Below are positions 8,401 to 17,389 of a stretch of DNA of 35,781 bases, piece by piece. Position 1 is the first letter of the stretch. The number at the start of each line of letters is the position of its first letter. The notes below the pieces were generated by a model. It had not been told where the DNA came from. It saw only the letters and a list, made by a program, of their open reading frames with translations, and searched no databases. The DNA is taken from contig DATJPX010000157.1 of assembly GCA_035506155.1 (NCBI GenBank), positions 1 through 35,781 of the forward strand, written 5' to 3'. The DNA comes from UBA877 sp035506155. Lineage in GTDB: Bacteria > Chloroflexota > Anaerolineae > Anaerolineales > Villigracilaceae. The position numbers and the translations under genes were made by a program.

Positions 8401-9429
8401 TCAGGTGTTTCGGCGGGAGATCGGCGTCAGGTAGGAATCCAGCATCTTGTCCATCTGTTCCAGCGACTCGCAGACGAAGAAGATGGGGTTGAACGCATAG
8501 ACCGTCTTTGGCAACCGGGCGATCATTTCCAGGTCGAACGGGGCCAGGATCACCTCGCCTCCCAAGTATCCGCCGCGGTCGATACCCAGGCTGTGGTAGA
8601 GCCTCTCGACGACGTTCCAGCCCTGCTCCTGGGAGGACATCTGGCCCTTTTGATGGAGCTCATTTACCCCGGCGATGATCCGCTGGATGTTGGATTGGTT
8701 GGCCAGGAAGTGGTCCTGGAGCTGGGCGAACAAATCGCCGCGATAATCGATCAATTTGTCCCGGCTCAGCCGGTAGAATTCCATGATCGTGTTCGCCAGT
8801 TCGCTCCGGCCGGAGATCGTCCCGGCCCCGAAGACCTTGAACCGGCCGTCCTCCACCACCAGGCCGAACTCGGTTGTGTACCAGGCGAGGCGTTTGATCA
8901 CTTCCTTCTCGTCGGGGGTTGCCTTGAGATAAGCCGGCGCAAACCGGTCTTCGATCCGGGCGTAGAATTCCTGGGTCAGGTAGGGCAGGTGGCCGAATAT
9001 ATCGTGGAACATGTCCGGCTCGGGGGTGAATTCCATCTCCTGGCGGGAGCGCAGGTAATCTGTGATCAGGAAGACCCGCTGGGCGAACTTCTTGTACCAG
9101 TCCTCCGCCAGGGTGTAACGAACGGCGGTCCGCTCGATGCGCCAGCCGGTGCGGGGCTGGATTCGCTTATTGAGATAAGCCACCGTGGGCAAGCGATGCG
9201 GATCGAGTTGAAGCAGGTCCAGCCCCTGGCTGAATGCCTGGCAGATATTCTCCAGGAAATAGGGCCGGTGGATCCCAGCAAACAGTTCCGCCCAGACCGC
9301 ATGCTGTTCGGGGGTAAAGCTGATTTCCTGGGTCTCCGCAGTGTACTCACGGCTGCGATCCCGGCCCTGGTCGAGAATGTCTCCGGTATTCATGGTTTGC
9401 TGTTGGACGTTTTTCATAATCGGCACCAT
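8401..9429 (-). CDS. phhA: Biopterin-dependent aromatic amino acid hydroxylase (phenylalanine 4-monooxygenase family)
   Basis: 342 residues. The iron-binding motif EPDMFHDIFGHLPYL (137-151) supplies His142 and His147. Glu187 in WYTTEFGL is the third ligand of the non-haem iron facial triad. VFGAGTISGRSE follows, as in the family. These enzymes use tetrahydrobiopterin and O2 to hydroxylate Phe to Tyr in the cytoplasm. The protein is longer than most bacterial members (about 260-300 residues), the extra length being mostly N-terminal. The start is uncertain: ATGs at residues 1, 5 and 13 are possible and none has a clear Shine-Dalgarno sequence. No pterin carbinolamine dehydratase or tyrosine catabolism gene is adjacent. 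The enzyme class is clear; the substrate (Phe, Tyr or Trp) is less certain. Confidence 0.88.
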   Translation of the reverse strand: MVPIMKNVQQQTMNTGDILDQGRDRSREYTAETQEISFTPEQHAVWAELFAGIHRPYFLENICQAFSQGLDLLQLDPHRLPTVAYLNKRIQPRTGWRIERTAVRYTLAEDWYKKFAQRVFLITDYLRSRQEMEFTPEPDMFHDIFGHLPYLTQEFYARIEDRFAPAYLKATPDEKEVIKRLAWYTTEFGLVVEDGRFKVFGAGTISGRSELANTIMEFYRLSRDKLIDYRGDLFAQLQDHFLANQSNIQRIIAGVNELHQKGQMSSQEQGWNVVERLYHSLGIDRGGYLGGEVILAPFDLEMIARLPKTVYAFNPIFFVCESLEQMDKMLDSYLTPISRRNT

Positions 9430-9527
9430 GGCGGAAAAACCATGCGGCTCGTTCCCGGCCGCGCCCGGGAGACGGTTGACGGATGGCCTGAGGAATCGGC
9501 CGGCCAGCGCGCAAGATTATTAGGACA

Positions 9528-9533
9528 ATTATA
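9528..9533 (-). promoter_or_regulatory. Probable -10 box for the aromatic amino acid hydroxylase gene
   Basis: A perfect TATAAT on the minus strand lies about 100 nt upstream of the start codon at 9429, in the otherwise empty spacer 9430-9603. No convincing -35 is seen. Confidence 0.45.
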
Positions 9534-9603
9534 CTCTTATTTGATGGGGCGTGTTTTCGTTCGCCGCTCTGCAGCTGCGGATTGAGGGGACGGGGCAACA
9601 GCC

Positions 9604-11892
9604 TCAGGCCTCGCCGATCACACCGCCTGCGCCTGGGATGGCGCCGCTTTCCCTAAACAAGGCCTGGCTCTCCTCCCGGAGCGTGCCGGCCTGGCTGGGA
9701 TCTCCCCGGGCGGAGGCCACGTCCCCCAGGTGGGCCAGGACCCAGGCGGCGCTGCGTTTGTCTCCCAGGCTGCGGAAGAGTTGGACGCTCTCGCCAAGCA
9801 GCTCGGCAGCCCGCTCGTAATCCCGGTGGGCATATGCGAGCCGGCCGAAATGGTCCAAGCTCCAGGCGGTGCCGCGCGGTTCGCCGATCTTCCGAAAAAG
9901 GTCCAGGCTTTCCCGGTAGTAACGGATCGCCTGGGTCTCGTCCCCTTCGAATTGAAGGATGTCGCCCAGGTTGAGCAGGTCCCAGGCCCGGTTCCAGGTT
10001 GCTCCAAGCCTTTCGAAGAGTGCCAGGCTTTCCCGGACCAGGGCGGCGGCATCCTCGAAACGGTTCTGGGCCAGGGCAACGTGTCCGAGGTGATTGAGCA
10101 CCCAGGCGGTTTCATGGCTGTCGCCCAACTCACGGCAGCAGGCCAGCCCGGCCTCCAACAGACTCCTGGCCCGATCATAGTCGCCCCAGGCCCAATCCAG
10201 GAATCCGGCCCCGTTGAGCGCCCGGGCGCGGCTCTGGATCGGCGCATCGGGAGTCCGCTCGAGGATGCGGGAGAACCACCTTCGCCCTTCGCCGACGTAG
10301 CCGCGCACCAGCCAGAACTGCCAGACGGCTGCAGCCAGGCGCAGGCCGGTCCCGGCGTCCTGCCCGGACGAGCAGCACCACGCCAGGGCTGCTTGGAGGT
10401 TGTCATGCTCCAACTCCAGCCGGTCCAGCCATGCCACCTGCCCGCTGCCTTCGAAGCGGGACTCGTTCGACTCCGCCAGGTTCATGAAATAGGCTGCATG
10501 CCGGCTGCGCAGGGCAGCCCACTCGCCTGGCTGCCTGGCCAGTCGTTCGAGGGCATAATCCCGCAAAGATTCGAGCATTCGGTAGCGCGATTCTCCTTCG
10601 GGATGAGCGACCAGCAGGAGCATGCTCTGGTCGACCAGGGAAGCCAGCCGGGCGTCCAGGCTGCGTGGGTCGGACCGGCACACCGCCGCGACGGCCGCGG
10701 CCGAGCAGCCTCCCACGAACACTGCGAGCTCCCGGAAAAGGTCACGCTCATCATTCCCGAGAAGGTCATAGCTCCAATCGATCGTCCGGCGCATGGCCTG
10801 CTGGCGGGCCGGCAGGTCGAGGGCGCCGCCCGTAAGGATATCGAGCGGGCCGTCCTCCGGGGCGGCCCCTTCCAACCGGGCGAGCAGTCCTGCCGGAGAG
10901 AGGAACTTGCTGCGCGAAGCGGCTAGCTCGATTGCCAGGGGCAACCCGTCCAGGTGGGCGCAGATTCGGGCGACTTCAGCCGCATTCTCGGGGGTAAGGG
11001 CAAAGTCCGCCTTGACCGTGCGGGCCTTCTGGACGAACAGCTTGACGGCCGGCGAGTCGACCAGGTCCGTGTTGGAGAGCGAATTATGGGCGTCTACGAA
11101 GCGCAGGGGTGGGACGACGAACTCGTATTCCCCGGAAAGGTGCAGGACGGTCCGGCTGGTGATCAGGATCTTCAGGCCTGGGGCGGCTTCGAGAACCTCG
11201 GCGACCTTCTTGGCGGCCGGGAGGATCTGTTCGAAATTGTCAAGGATCAGCAGCAAGTCCTTGTCGCTCAGATAATAGAACAAGGCGTCGTCCAGCGTCC
11301 GCCCGCGGGTTTCCTTGATCCCCAGCCCGCGGGCGACGGTCGGGATGAGCAGGTCGGAGGCGTCCAGGGCGGCCAGGGAGACGTACCGGCAGCCATCCGC
11401 GAACAACCCACACAGGTCCAACGCGACCTGGATGCTCAGGCGGGTCTTCCCGACGCCTCCGGCGCCGGTCAGGGTGACCAGGCGCACGTCCGGGTCGAGC
11501 AGCAGCGTGTGGATCGCAGCCACCTCCTGGGCCCGGCCGACGATCGGCAGGGTCGGGATGGGCAGGCCGGAAACCCGGCGCTCCTGGGGAGTCGCGCCCG
11601 GGCGGTTGAACGTGGCGATTAATTCGGCGAGCTGGACGGGGGTTAGATCGGGCCGGGCCAGGCTGAGGAAGGCCGGACGATCCTTGGGAGGAATTTTGAG
11701 GGAGCGGGCCAGCGTGACGGCGAGCGGTAGGGATGGGTGCCGCTGGCCCCCTTCGATTTTATTGATCATGACCTTGGAGCAGGCAGCCAGCCGTCCCAGC
11801 CCGGCCTGAGTCAGGCCTAGGATTTTCCTACGCTCTCTCACCCATTCCCCAAACCTGTCCGGATGCGGCATACCTGAACGGACCTGTTCCAT
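9604..11892 (-). CDS. XRE-family HTH, STAND/NB-ARC-like ATPase with TPR repeats (transcriptional regulator)
   Basis: 762 residues from ATG 11892. Residues about 11-75 are an XRE/Cro-type helix-turn-helix (FGEWVRERRKILGLTQAGLG, then KIEGGQRHPSLP). A STAND NTPase follows, with P-loop LTGAGGVGKT (141-150), Walker B LLLILDNFEQ (213-222) and a downstream GLPLAIELAASR motif. The C-terminal third, about 500-750, is made of tetratricopeptide repeats with recurring ALF..LG....A.....LG..A motifs. The architecture resembles the signal-sensing regulators abundant in Chloroflexi and actinomycetes: ligand sensed by TPRs, ATP-driven oligomerisation, DNA bound by the HTH. In-frame starts exist upstream (ATG-ATG at 11911-11916 and one at 12147). 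The last would overlap the divergent protease gene and adds no domain, so I reject it. Its target may be the divergent protease. Confidence 0.88.
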   Translation of the reverse strand: MEQVRSGMPHPDRFGEWVRERRKILGLTQAGLGRLAACSKVMINKIEGGQRHPSLPLAVTLARSLKIPPKDRPAFLSLARPDLTPVQLAELIATFNRPGATPQERRVSGLPIPTLPIVGRAQEVAAIHTLLLDPDVRLVTLTGAGGVGKTRLSIQVALDLCGLFADGCRYVSLAALDASDLLIPTVARGLGIKETRGRTLDDALFYYLSDKDLLLILDNFEQILPAAKKVAEVLEAAPGLKILITSRTVLHLSGEYEFVVPPLRFVDAHNSLSNTDLVDSPAVKLFVQKARTVKADFALTPENAAEVARICAHLDGLPLAIELAASRSKFLSPAGLLARLEGAAPEDGPLDILTGGALDLPARQQAMRRTIDWSYDLLGNDERDLFRELAVFVGGCSAAAVAAVCRSDPRSLDARLASLVDQSMLLLVAHPEGESRYRMLESLRDYALERLARQPGEWAALRSRHAAYFMNLAESNESRFEGSGQVAWLDRLELEHDNLQAALAWCCSSGQDAGTGLRLAAAVWQFWLVRGYVGEGRRWFSRILERTPDAPIQSRARALNGAGFLDWAWGDYDRARSLLEAGLACCRELGDSHETAWVLNHLGHVALAQNRFEDAAALVRESLALFERLGATWNRAWDLLNLGDILQFEGDETQAIRYYRESLDLFRKIGEPRGTAWSLDHFGRLAYAHRDYERAAELLGESVQLFRSLGDKRSAAWVLAHLGDVASARGDPSQAGTLREESQALFRESGAIPGAGGVIGEA

Positions 11893-12062
11893 GTCTATAT
11901 CGCTATTGTACATCATCCGGAGCGGCGAACATCCATTGGCCTGTCCATGGCGATCCTGATCGACCCCTGAACAGACCCGTCGCAGCCGGGGGCTCCCTGG
12001 AATGGAGGAGGGGATTCGCTTGCCACCCCCAATGTCCCATGTAAATTGGATGAATCCCGTCA

Positions 12063-12068
12063 TATAAT
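12063..12068 (+). promoter_or_regulatory. Probable -10 box for the sedolisin gene
   Basis: TATAAT lies 50 nt upstream of the start in the 226-nt divergent region shared with the STAND regulator. No good -35 is seen, which would fit dependence on an activator. Confidence 0.5.
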
Positions 12069-12118
12069 CGGCATGTCTGACTTGCGTACACACGTGCGCT
12101 GGCCAAAGGAGGTCATCC

Positions 12119-13693
12119 ATGTCACCCGATTCCGATCGTGTTTCCATTCCCGGCAGTCGCCGGACGGCAGTCCCGGGAGCGCAGGCTGCCGGGGCCGTGC
12201 CCGCTCATGAAAAGGTGGAGGTCACTTTGCGCCTGCGGCCAAGAAACGCCTCCGCAGAGCCGGCTGCCAGCCGCGTCACGGAGGACGCCCTGCCCTCCCA
12301 GCGCCGCTACTTGACCCGCGCGGAATTGCGGGAGCTGCAATCCCCCGAACCCGGGGAGCTCGCCCGGGTGAAGGCCTTTGCCCGTTCTTACGGCCTGAAG
12401 GCATCCCAGTCCAGGGACGACCGCTGCAGCGTCACCCTGAAAGGCAAAGCGGCGGCCTTCAACGCCGCCTTCGGCGTCGAGCTGCAGAATTACGAACATC
12501 CGGATGGCAACTTCCGCGGCCGGACCGGGGAGCTGTCGATCCCGGCCGAGCTGGAAGGGATCGTCCAGGGCGTGTTCGGCCTGGACGACCGCCCGCAGAC
12601 GCGGCCGCATTTCCAGGTCCATGCGATGGCGGGAACGCTGCTTTCCGCCGACCAGCAGAATTCCTTTACCCCGCTCCAACTGGCAAAAGTCTACCAGTTC
12701 CCAACCGGACTGGACGGCAGTGGGGAGTGCATCGCCATCATCGAGCTGGGCGGCGGCTACCGCTCGGCGGACTTGAAGGCTTACTTTACCGAGCTGGGGC
12801 TGCCGGCCCCCAAGGTCAAGGCAGTTGGCGTGGATGGCGGCCGCAACCAGCCCTCCACGGCCAATGGCGCGGATGGGGAAGTGATGCTGGACATCGAAGT
12901 GGCTGCCGCCCTCGCCCCGAAAGCCCGGATCGTCGTCTACTTCGCCCCGAATACCGACCGGGGTTTCCTGGATGCCATCAGCCAGGCCATCCACGACACG
13001 GCCAACAAGCCGTCGGTCATCTCGATCAGCTGGGGCGGCCCCGAATCCAGCTGGACCAGCCAGGCCATGGGCCAGTTCGACCAGGCCTTCCAGGCCGCGG
13101 CGGCCCTGGGCGTGACGGTTTGTGCGGCGGCCGGGGATAACGGCTCCGCGGACGGGGTCAAAGACGGGAAGCAGCACGTCGACTTCCCGGCCTCCAGCCC
13201 CTACGTCCTGGGCTGCGGCGGCACCCGCCTGGCGGCGAATGGCACGGCGATCGCCTCCGAGACCGTTTGGAATGAGGCGGTCGACAGCGCCACCGGGGGA
13301 GGCATCAGCGTAAATTTCCCCTCCCCGGCTTACCAGAACAAAATCACCCTGCCGTCCGGGGCCAAGCCCGGCCGGGGCATCCCGGACGTGGCCGGGGACG
13401 CCGATCCGGCTACCGGCTACCGCGTCCGGGTGGACGGGCAGAATTACGTCATCGGCGGGACCAGCGCGGTCGCGCCGCTCTGGTCGGGGTTGATCGCCCT
13501 GTTCAACCAGAAGCTCAAAACGCCGGTCGGTTTCCTGAACCCGCTGCTCTACGGCTCCCTGGCCGGCAAGGGATTGTTCAACGACGTGACCAGCGGGAAT
13601 AACGGGGCTTACGCGGCCGCAACCGGCTGGGACGCCTGCACGGGTTGGGGCTCTCCCATCGGGGCCAGGCTGCTCGCCGCGCTGGGTGGGTGA
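12119..13693 (+). CDS. S53 family peptidase (sedolisin/kumamolisin-like), with pro-domain
   Basis: 524 residues. The start has an excellent Shine-Dalgarno sequence, AAAGGAGGT, 5 nt before the ATG. Residues about 30-165 are a pro-kumamolisin activation domain (VTLRLRPRN, YLTRAEL, FARSYGL, FNAAFGVELQNY). The protease domain covers about 180-524. The Ser-Glu-Asp centre is visible: Glu254 and Asp258 in GEVMLDIEVA, the oxyanion Asp340 in AAGDNGSADG and the nucleophile Ser449 in GGTSAVAPLWSG. A calcium-site region near the C-terminus reads FNDVTSGNNGAY then GWDACTGWGSP. S53 enzymes are acid-active endopeptidases that autoprocess the pro-domain. No classical signal peptide is seen, as in kumamolisin. 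The gene is monocistronic, is followed by a strong terminator and is divergent from the STAND regulator. Confidence 0.95.
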   Translation: MSPDSDRVSIPGSRRTAVPGAQAAGAVPAHEKVEVTLRLRPRNASAEPAASRVTEDALPSQRRYLTRAELRELQSPEPGELARVKAFARSYGLKASQSRDDRCSVTLKGKAAAFNAAFGVELQNYEHPDGNFRGRTGELSIPAELEGIVQGVFGLDDRPQTRPHFQVHAMAGTLLSADQQNSFTPLQLAKVYQFPTGLDGSGECIAIIELGGGYRSADLKAYFTELGLPAPKVKAVGVDGGRNQPSTANGADGEVMLDIEVAAALAPKARIVVYFAPNTDRGFLDAISQAIHDTANKPSVISISWGGPESSWTSQAMGQFDQAFQAAAALGVTVCAAAGDNGSADGVKDGKQHVDFPASSPYVLGCGGTRLAANGTAIASETVWNEAVDSATGGGISVNFPSPAYQNKITLPSGAKPGRGIPDVAGDADPATGYRVRVDGQNYVIGGTSAVAPLWSGLIALFNQKLKTPVGFLNPLLYGSLAGKGLFNDVTSGNNGAYAAATGWDACTGWGSPIGARLLAALGG

Positions 13694-13719
13694 GCGGCGG
13701 AAGCGATGCGTGAATTTTG

Positions 13720-13754
13720 AAAAATCCGGCGGCCTCTGATGGGCGCCGGATTTT
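13720..13754. terminator. Bidirectional intrinsic terminator between the sedolisin and aminotransferase genes
   Basis: AAAATCCGGCG pairs with CGCCGGATTTT across a 12-nt loop, with A-runs on one side and T-runs on the other. It can end both the plus-strand protease transcript and the minus-strand glycan operon, which converge here. Confidence 0.85.
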
Positions 13755-13788
13755 ATCAATGGCGGGAGAATTAAGGATCCTGTGATGA

Positions 13789-14904
13789 TCACATTCCATG
13801 CAGGCTGGCGAGGATTTCCCGGGCAACTTTCTCGAGATCGGCAGTTCCCATCTCTGGGTAGAGGGGAAGCGAGAGCACCTGCCGGGCGGCTTCCTCCGAA
13901 TGAGGCAGATCCCCTTCCCGGTACCCCAGGTCGCGGTAAGCGGGTTGCAGGTGGACCGGGACCGGGTAATGGACGAGAGTCTGGATGCCGTTTTCAGCCA
14001 GGGCCGCCTGCAGATGGTCCCGCCGGGGATGGCGGACCACATAAAGGTGGTAGGCATGTCGAACATCCCGGGGCGAATCGGGGGTGAGCAGTTCGCTAGC
14101 GTAAAACAGTTCGGTGTAGCGGTGAGCCAGATCCTCTCGGCGGGTATTCCATTCATCCAGGTGGTTCAATTTGACCCGCAGCACTGCGGCCTGCAGGTCA
14201 TCCAGGCGGCTGTTGAGCCCTCTGACCTTACTGACCTGGCGCCGGTTTTCCCAGCCGTACTGGCGCAGGAGGCGGGTGCGGGCTGCCAGGGCCGGGTCGC
14301 TGGTGACCACCGCCCCGCCATCCCCATAAGCGCCCAGGTTCTTCGTCGGATAGAAGCTGAAAGCGGCGATATCCCCTAGGCTCCCGACCTTCCTACCTTT
14401 GTAGAGGGCGCCGTGAGCCTGAGCGCAATCTTCCACCAGGACCAGCCCGCGCCGGCGGGTAATCCCAAGGAGCGGATCCAAATCGGCGGGACAACCGTAC
14501 AGGTGGACCGGCAACACGGCCCGCGTCCGGGGCGTCAATGCGGCTTCCACTCGCTCAGGGTCCAGGGTGCAACGGTGCGGGTCGATGTCCACCAGGACCG
14601 GGCGGGCGCCGGTCAACTCGATGGCGGCCACAGTTGCCACTGATGTGAAGGATGGGGTGACGACCTCGTCGCCGCTTCCGATCCCACATGCCAGCAGGGC
14701 CAGCTGGATGGCTGCCGTCCCGGAGTTGACCCCCACGGCCTGGCCGGCGCTGCAATACGCGGCGAATTCCGCCTCGAACGCCTCCACCTGTTCGCCGAGG
14801 ATGAAATGCCCGCTGTCCAGTACGTCCTGGATGGCCTGATCGATCTCATCTTTGATCTGCCGGTACTGTACTTTCAGATCGACGAAGGGGATTCCGGTTC
14901 CCAA
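13789..14904 (-). CDS. DegT/DnrJ/EryC1/StrS family sugar aminotransferase
   Basis: 371 residues, full length for the family. PLP fold-type I features are clear: GVNSGTAAIQLAL (58-70) for phosphate binding, VEDCAQAHGA (157-166) with the pyridine-nitrogen Asp, and SFYPTKNLGAYGDGGA (183-198) with the Schiff-base Lys188. These enzymes transaminate nucleotide-linked keto-sugars using glutamate. The gene is the last of a minus-strand operon and overlaps the upstream SDR gene by 31 nt. That partner could generate or epimerise the sugar substrate, so together they probably make an amino-sugar for the glycosyltransferases upstream. The exact sugar is not deducible. Confidence 0.93.
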   Translation of the reverse strand: MGTGIPFVDLKVQYRQIKDEIDQAIQDVLDSGHFILGEQVEAFEAEFAAYCSAGQAVGVNSGTAAIQLALLACGIGSGDEVVTPSFTSVATVAAIELTGARPVLVDIDPHRCTLDPERVEAALTPRTRAVLPVHLYGCPADLDPLLGITRRRGLVLVEDCAQAHGALYKGRKVGSLGDIAAFSFYPTKNLGAYGDGGAVVTSDPALAARTRLLRQYGWENRRQVSKVRGLNSRLDDLQAAVLRVKLNHLDEWNTRREDLAHRYTELFYASELLTPDSPRDVRHAYHLYVVRHPRRDHLQAALAENGIQTLVHYPVPVHLQPAYRDLGYREGDLPHSEEAARQVLSLPLYPEMGTADLEKVAREILASLHGM

Positions 14905-15899
14905 TACTTGCCTCGATTCTCGCGGTAGTAGTCCAGCGTGGCAGTAATCCCTTCCTGCAGGCGGGCGCGTGGCTGCCAGCCCAGGCCGGACCGGATCCGG
15001 GTGAAGTCGGCCTGGAAATCGCCGATCTCGATCCGTTCCCGTTCGGGCGGATACTTAATGAGGGCGGCGGAGCCACTTCCGGCCGCCGTGATGACCTGCT
15101 GGGCAAGGTCCAAGAGGCTGACGGGCTCGCCGCTGCCCAGGTTGAAGATCCGGCCCTCGGCTTCGGGGCGGATGGCTGCAAGCAGGCAGGCGCCGACCAC
15201 ATCCTCGACGAAGTTGAAATCCCGGATGCGTTTGCCGTCCCCGTAGACGGGCAGTTGCCGGCCTTCCAGGGCTAGGCGGATCCACCAGCCGAGGAATCCT
15301 TGCCGGGCGTCCTTGACGCGCATGCGCGGCCCGTAGACGTTCGTCAGCCTCAGGCAGGCGACGTGCAGTCCGTGGATTTTGTGATAAAGGATGTGATACC
15401 CCTCACCGGCCAGCTTGTGGACGGCGTTGAAATCGAGCGGAGCCAGGGGGTGGGTCTCGTCTACGGGCAGGAAGGTGGGGCGGCCATAAACCTGACGGGT
15501 GCCGGTGTAGACGATCCGGATGGATGGGTTGGCATTCCGGCAGGCCTCCAGGAGGGATAATTGAGCGGTCACATTATCTGTCAGGTCGGCCTGCGGATCG
15601 CGCAGGCTGTCGAGATGGCTGGTCCTGCCGGCCAGGTTGAACAGGAAGTCCTGTCCGGCCAGCGCCTCCCGGATGATTCCTCTGTCGCCGATATCCCCGA
15701 CTGTAACCGCCAAGCGGCCCTCGAGCCCGGCAATGTTGAAATTGTTTGCACCGCCTTCGGGAAGGAGGGAGTCAAGCAGGTGGACATCCGCCCCGAATTC
15801 AACCAGACGGCGCGCCAAGCTGCTGCCGATGAAGCCCAAACCACCGGCGATCAGCACCTTGCGGCGGTAGAATGCTTTCTCAAGCTCAAGCATTGTCAT
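14874..15899 (-). CDS. NAD-dependent epimerase/dehydratase (extended SDR) with altered catalytic motif
   Basis: 341 residues. The Rossmann motif GGLGFIG is at 19-25. Other SDR landmarks are FNLAGRTSHLDSL (87-99), VYTGTRQVYG (130-139) and LRLTNVYGPRMRVKDARQGF. The usual catalytic Tyr-x-x-x-Lys appears as Asn158-x-x-x-Lys162 (FNAVHKLAGE), so the tyrosine is missing. I recall a similar N-x-x-x-K pattern in other sugar-nucleotide SDRs linked to LTNVYGPR, so this may be a subfamily trait and not decay. The product likely modifies a nucleotide sugar. The gene overlaps GT2 by 14 nt on one side and the aminotransferase by 31 nt on the other. Confidence 0.88.
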   Translation of the reverse strand: MTMLELEKAFYRRKVLIAGGLGFIGSSLARRLVEFGADVHLLDSLLPEGGANNFNIAGLEGRLAVTVGDIGDRGIIREALAGQDFLFNLAGRTSHLDSLRDPQADLTDNVTAQLSLLEACRNANPSIRIVYTGTRQVYGRPTFLPVDETHPLAPLDFNAVHKLAGEGYHILYHKIHGLHVACLRLTNVYGPRMRVKDARQGFLGWWIRLALEGRQLPVYGDGKRIRDFNFVEDVVGACLLAAIRPEAEGRIFNLGSGEPVSLLDLAQQVITAAGSGSAALIKYPPERERIEIGDFQADFTRIRSGLGWQPRARLQEGITATLDYYRENRGKYWEPESPSSI

Positions 15900-16629
15900 G
15901 GCGGTCTTGCAGGTGTTCCTTGCGCACCACCAGTTTCCACCATAGCTGCGCCAGGTGGAGACCGGTCAGGACCAATCGCCGCCAGTTGAAGAATTGGGAT
16001 GCGCCGTACTGGCGGTAATAGTGCGTGACTGGCACTTCGGCGAATTCGTAACCGGCGTCTTGGAATTTCTTCACCATTTCCAGGCAGATCGTCCCGGTGG
16101 TGCTTTCCAGTACCACCTCGTCGAAGAGCCTGCGGCGGATCAGGCGAAAGTCACAGTCCACGTCCCGCAGGTGGAAGCCGAAGGTCCATTTGACCAGGTT
16201 GTGATAGATCCGCCCGACTATCTTGCGGATCAGCGGATCGTGCCGGACGGTTTTATACCCGTTCACGACATCCACTCCATCCCGCAGGACAGCCACAAGC
16301 CGGTCCAGCTCGAGCGGGTTGTACTGGGCATCCCCATCGGTATAGAAGATCCATTCTTTCGTGGCGGCTGAAAACCCTCGCCGCAGCGCTGCCCCGTACC
16401 CTTGATTCGCGCTGTGACGGATGACGCACAGTTCGGGGTACCGGCTGGCGAGCTCCTCCAGGACTTGGGGGGTGTGGTCGGTGCTGCCGTCATCGACGAC
16501 GATGACCTCATAGTCATCCGTCACCTGGCGGAGGGCCAGCACTGCGGTCAAGACCATGCTCGGAATGGTCCCGGCATCGTTGAAGGCGGGGAAGAACGCG
16601 GTCAGGCTGGGGATTGTCTTTTTAGGCAT
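15886..16629 (-). CDS. Family 2 glycosyltransferase (DPM1-like)
   Basis: 247 residues. The GT-A fold signature VVDDGSTD is at 44-51, and the metal-binding DGDAQYNP at 98-105 is typical of dolichol/undecaprenyl-phosphate sugar synthases. NQGYGAALRRGF (75-86) and DVDCDFRLIRR are also family landmarks. No C-terminal membrane domain is present, so it is a soluble or peripheral member. It probably transfers a sugar from a nucleotide donor to polyprenyl phosphate at the inner face of the membrane. That product is the donor type used by GT-C enzymes such as the membrane protein encoded upstream in the same operon. The gene is spaced 12 nt from the methyltransferase gene. Confidence 0.9.
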   Translation of the reverse strand: MPKKTIPSLTAFFPAFNDAGTIPSMVLTAVLALRQVTDDYEVIVVDDGSTDHTPQVLEELASRYPELCVIRHSANQGYGAALRRGFSAATKEWIFYTDGDAQYNPLELDRLVAVLRDGVDVVNGYKTVRHDPLIRKIVGRIYHNLVKWTFGFHLRDVDCDFRLIRRRLFDEVVLESTTGTICLEMVKKFQDAGYEFAEVPVTHYYRQYGASQFFNWRRLVLTGLHLAQLWWKLVVRKEHLQDRHDNA

Positions 16630-16641
16630 AGCATTGAGGTT

Positions 16642-17382
16642 TCATATCTTCCGTCCGACTGCCAGGACGCTCAATCCAAACGGCAGGCCGGCATGGGTGA
16701 TGAACGGCGCTTCCAGACAGAGGATGGACCGCAGTACACCATCCAGGAGGCCAAAATCCGTCTCCAGGTCGGACTTGGGAGCGGAGATGGGCCGGATTCT
16801 CTCCTGCATCCGTTTCAGCAGTGCAAACGGGAAGAGAAAGGTGTTGGCGTAGGAGAGCAGCTCGACGGTCAAGCCGCACCGTTCGATCAGGCGGGCGACC
16901 TGCCCGGCCGTGTACCGGCGGGCGGTATGGATCGGGCAGTCGTGTTGGCCGCGCAGCCAGTCGTAGGCCGGCAGGCGCAGCAACAGCCGCCCGCCCGGGA
17001 CGATCAGGCGGGCAAACTCTTCCACTGCCTGCGCATCATTTGCAACATCGCGTTCGTACAGGACGTCGAAGCTGGCGACCAGGTCGAAACTGCCGGAAGG
17101 GAAGGGCAGGCCGGTCACATTCGCCCGTACCAGATCCCCAGCGTTCCGCCGGCGGCAATAGCCGAGGGCGATTTCCGACACGTCCACGCCTGTCACCCTG
17201 CCATAGCTGGCCAGGTAGGAAGTCATTGCCCGGCCGGTTCCGCAGCCGGCATCCAGGATGCGGAGTCGACCATCACGGCCGTACCGATGATCGAGGATGG
17301 CCCGGATGAGGCATTCCATGCCACGGTACCACCAATGCCGGTCCTCAGCGGCGAACATCAACTCATATTCGTGGGGGTCCAT
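16642..17382 (-). CDS. Class I SAM-dependent methyltransferase
   Basis: 246 residues. The SAM-binding motif I, LRILDAGCGTGRAM, is at 40-53, with the acidic post-I residue in VTGVDVSEIAL. Motif II appears as SFDLVASFDVLYE and the post-region as LIVPGGRLLLRLPAYDWL. The N-terminal E..YELMFAAEDRHWWYRGM pattern occurs in methyltransferases associated with glycan clusters. The gene is second in the operon, 7 nt after the GT-C glycosyltransferase gene and 12 nt before GT2. It probably methylates a sugar or lipid-linked glycan; the substrate is unknown. Confidence 0.88.
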   Translation of the reverse strand: MDPHEYELMFAAEDRHWWYRGMECLIRAILDHRYGRDGRLRILDAGCGTGRAMTSYLASYGRVTGVDVSEIALGYCRRRNAGDLVRANVTGLPFPSGSFDLVASFDVLYERDVANDAQAVEEFARLIVPGGRLLLRLPAYDWLRGQHDCPIHTARRYTAGQVARLIERCGLTVELLSYANTFLFPFALLKRMQERIRPISAPKSDLETDFGLLDGVLRSILCLEAPFITHAGLPFGLSVLAVGRKI

Positions 17383-17389
17383 TGGTCCG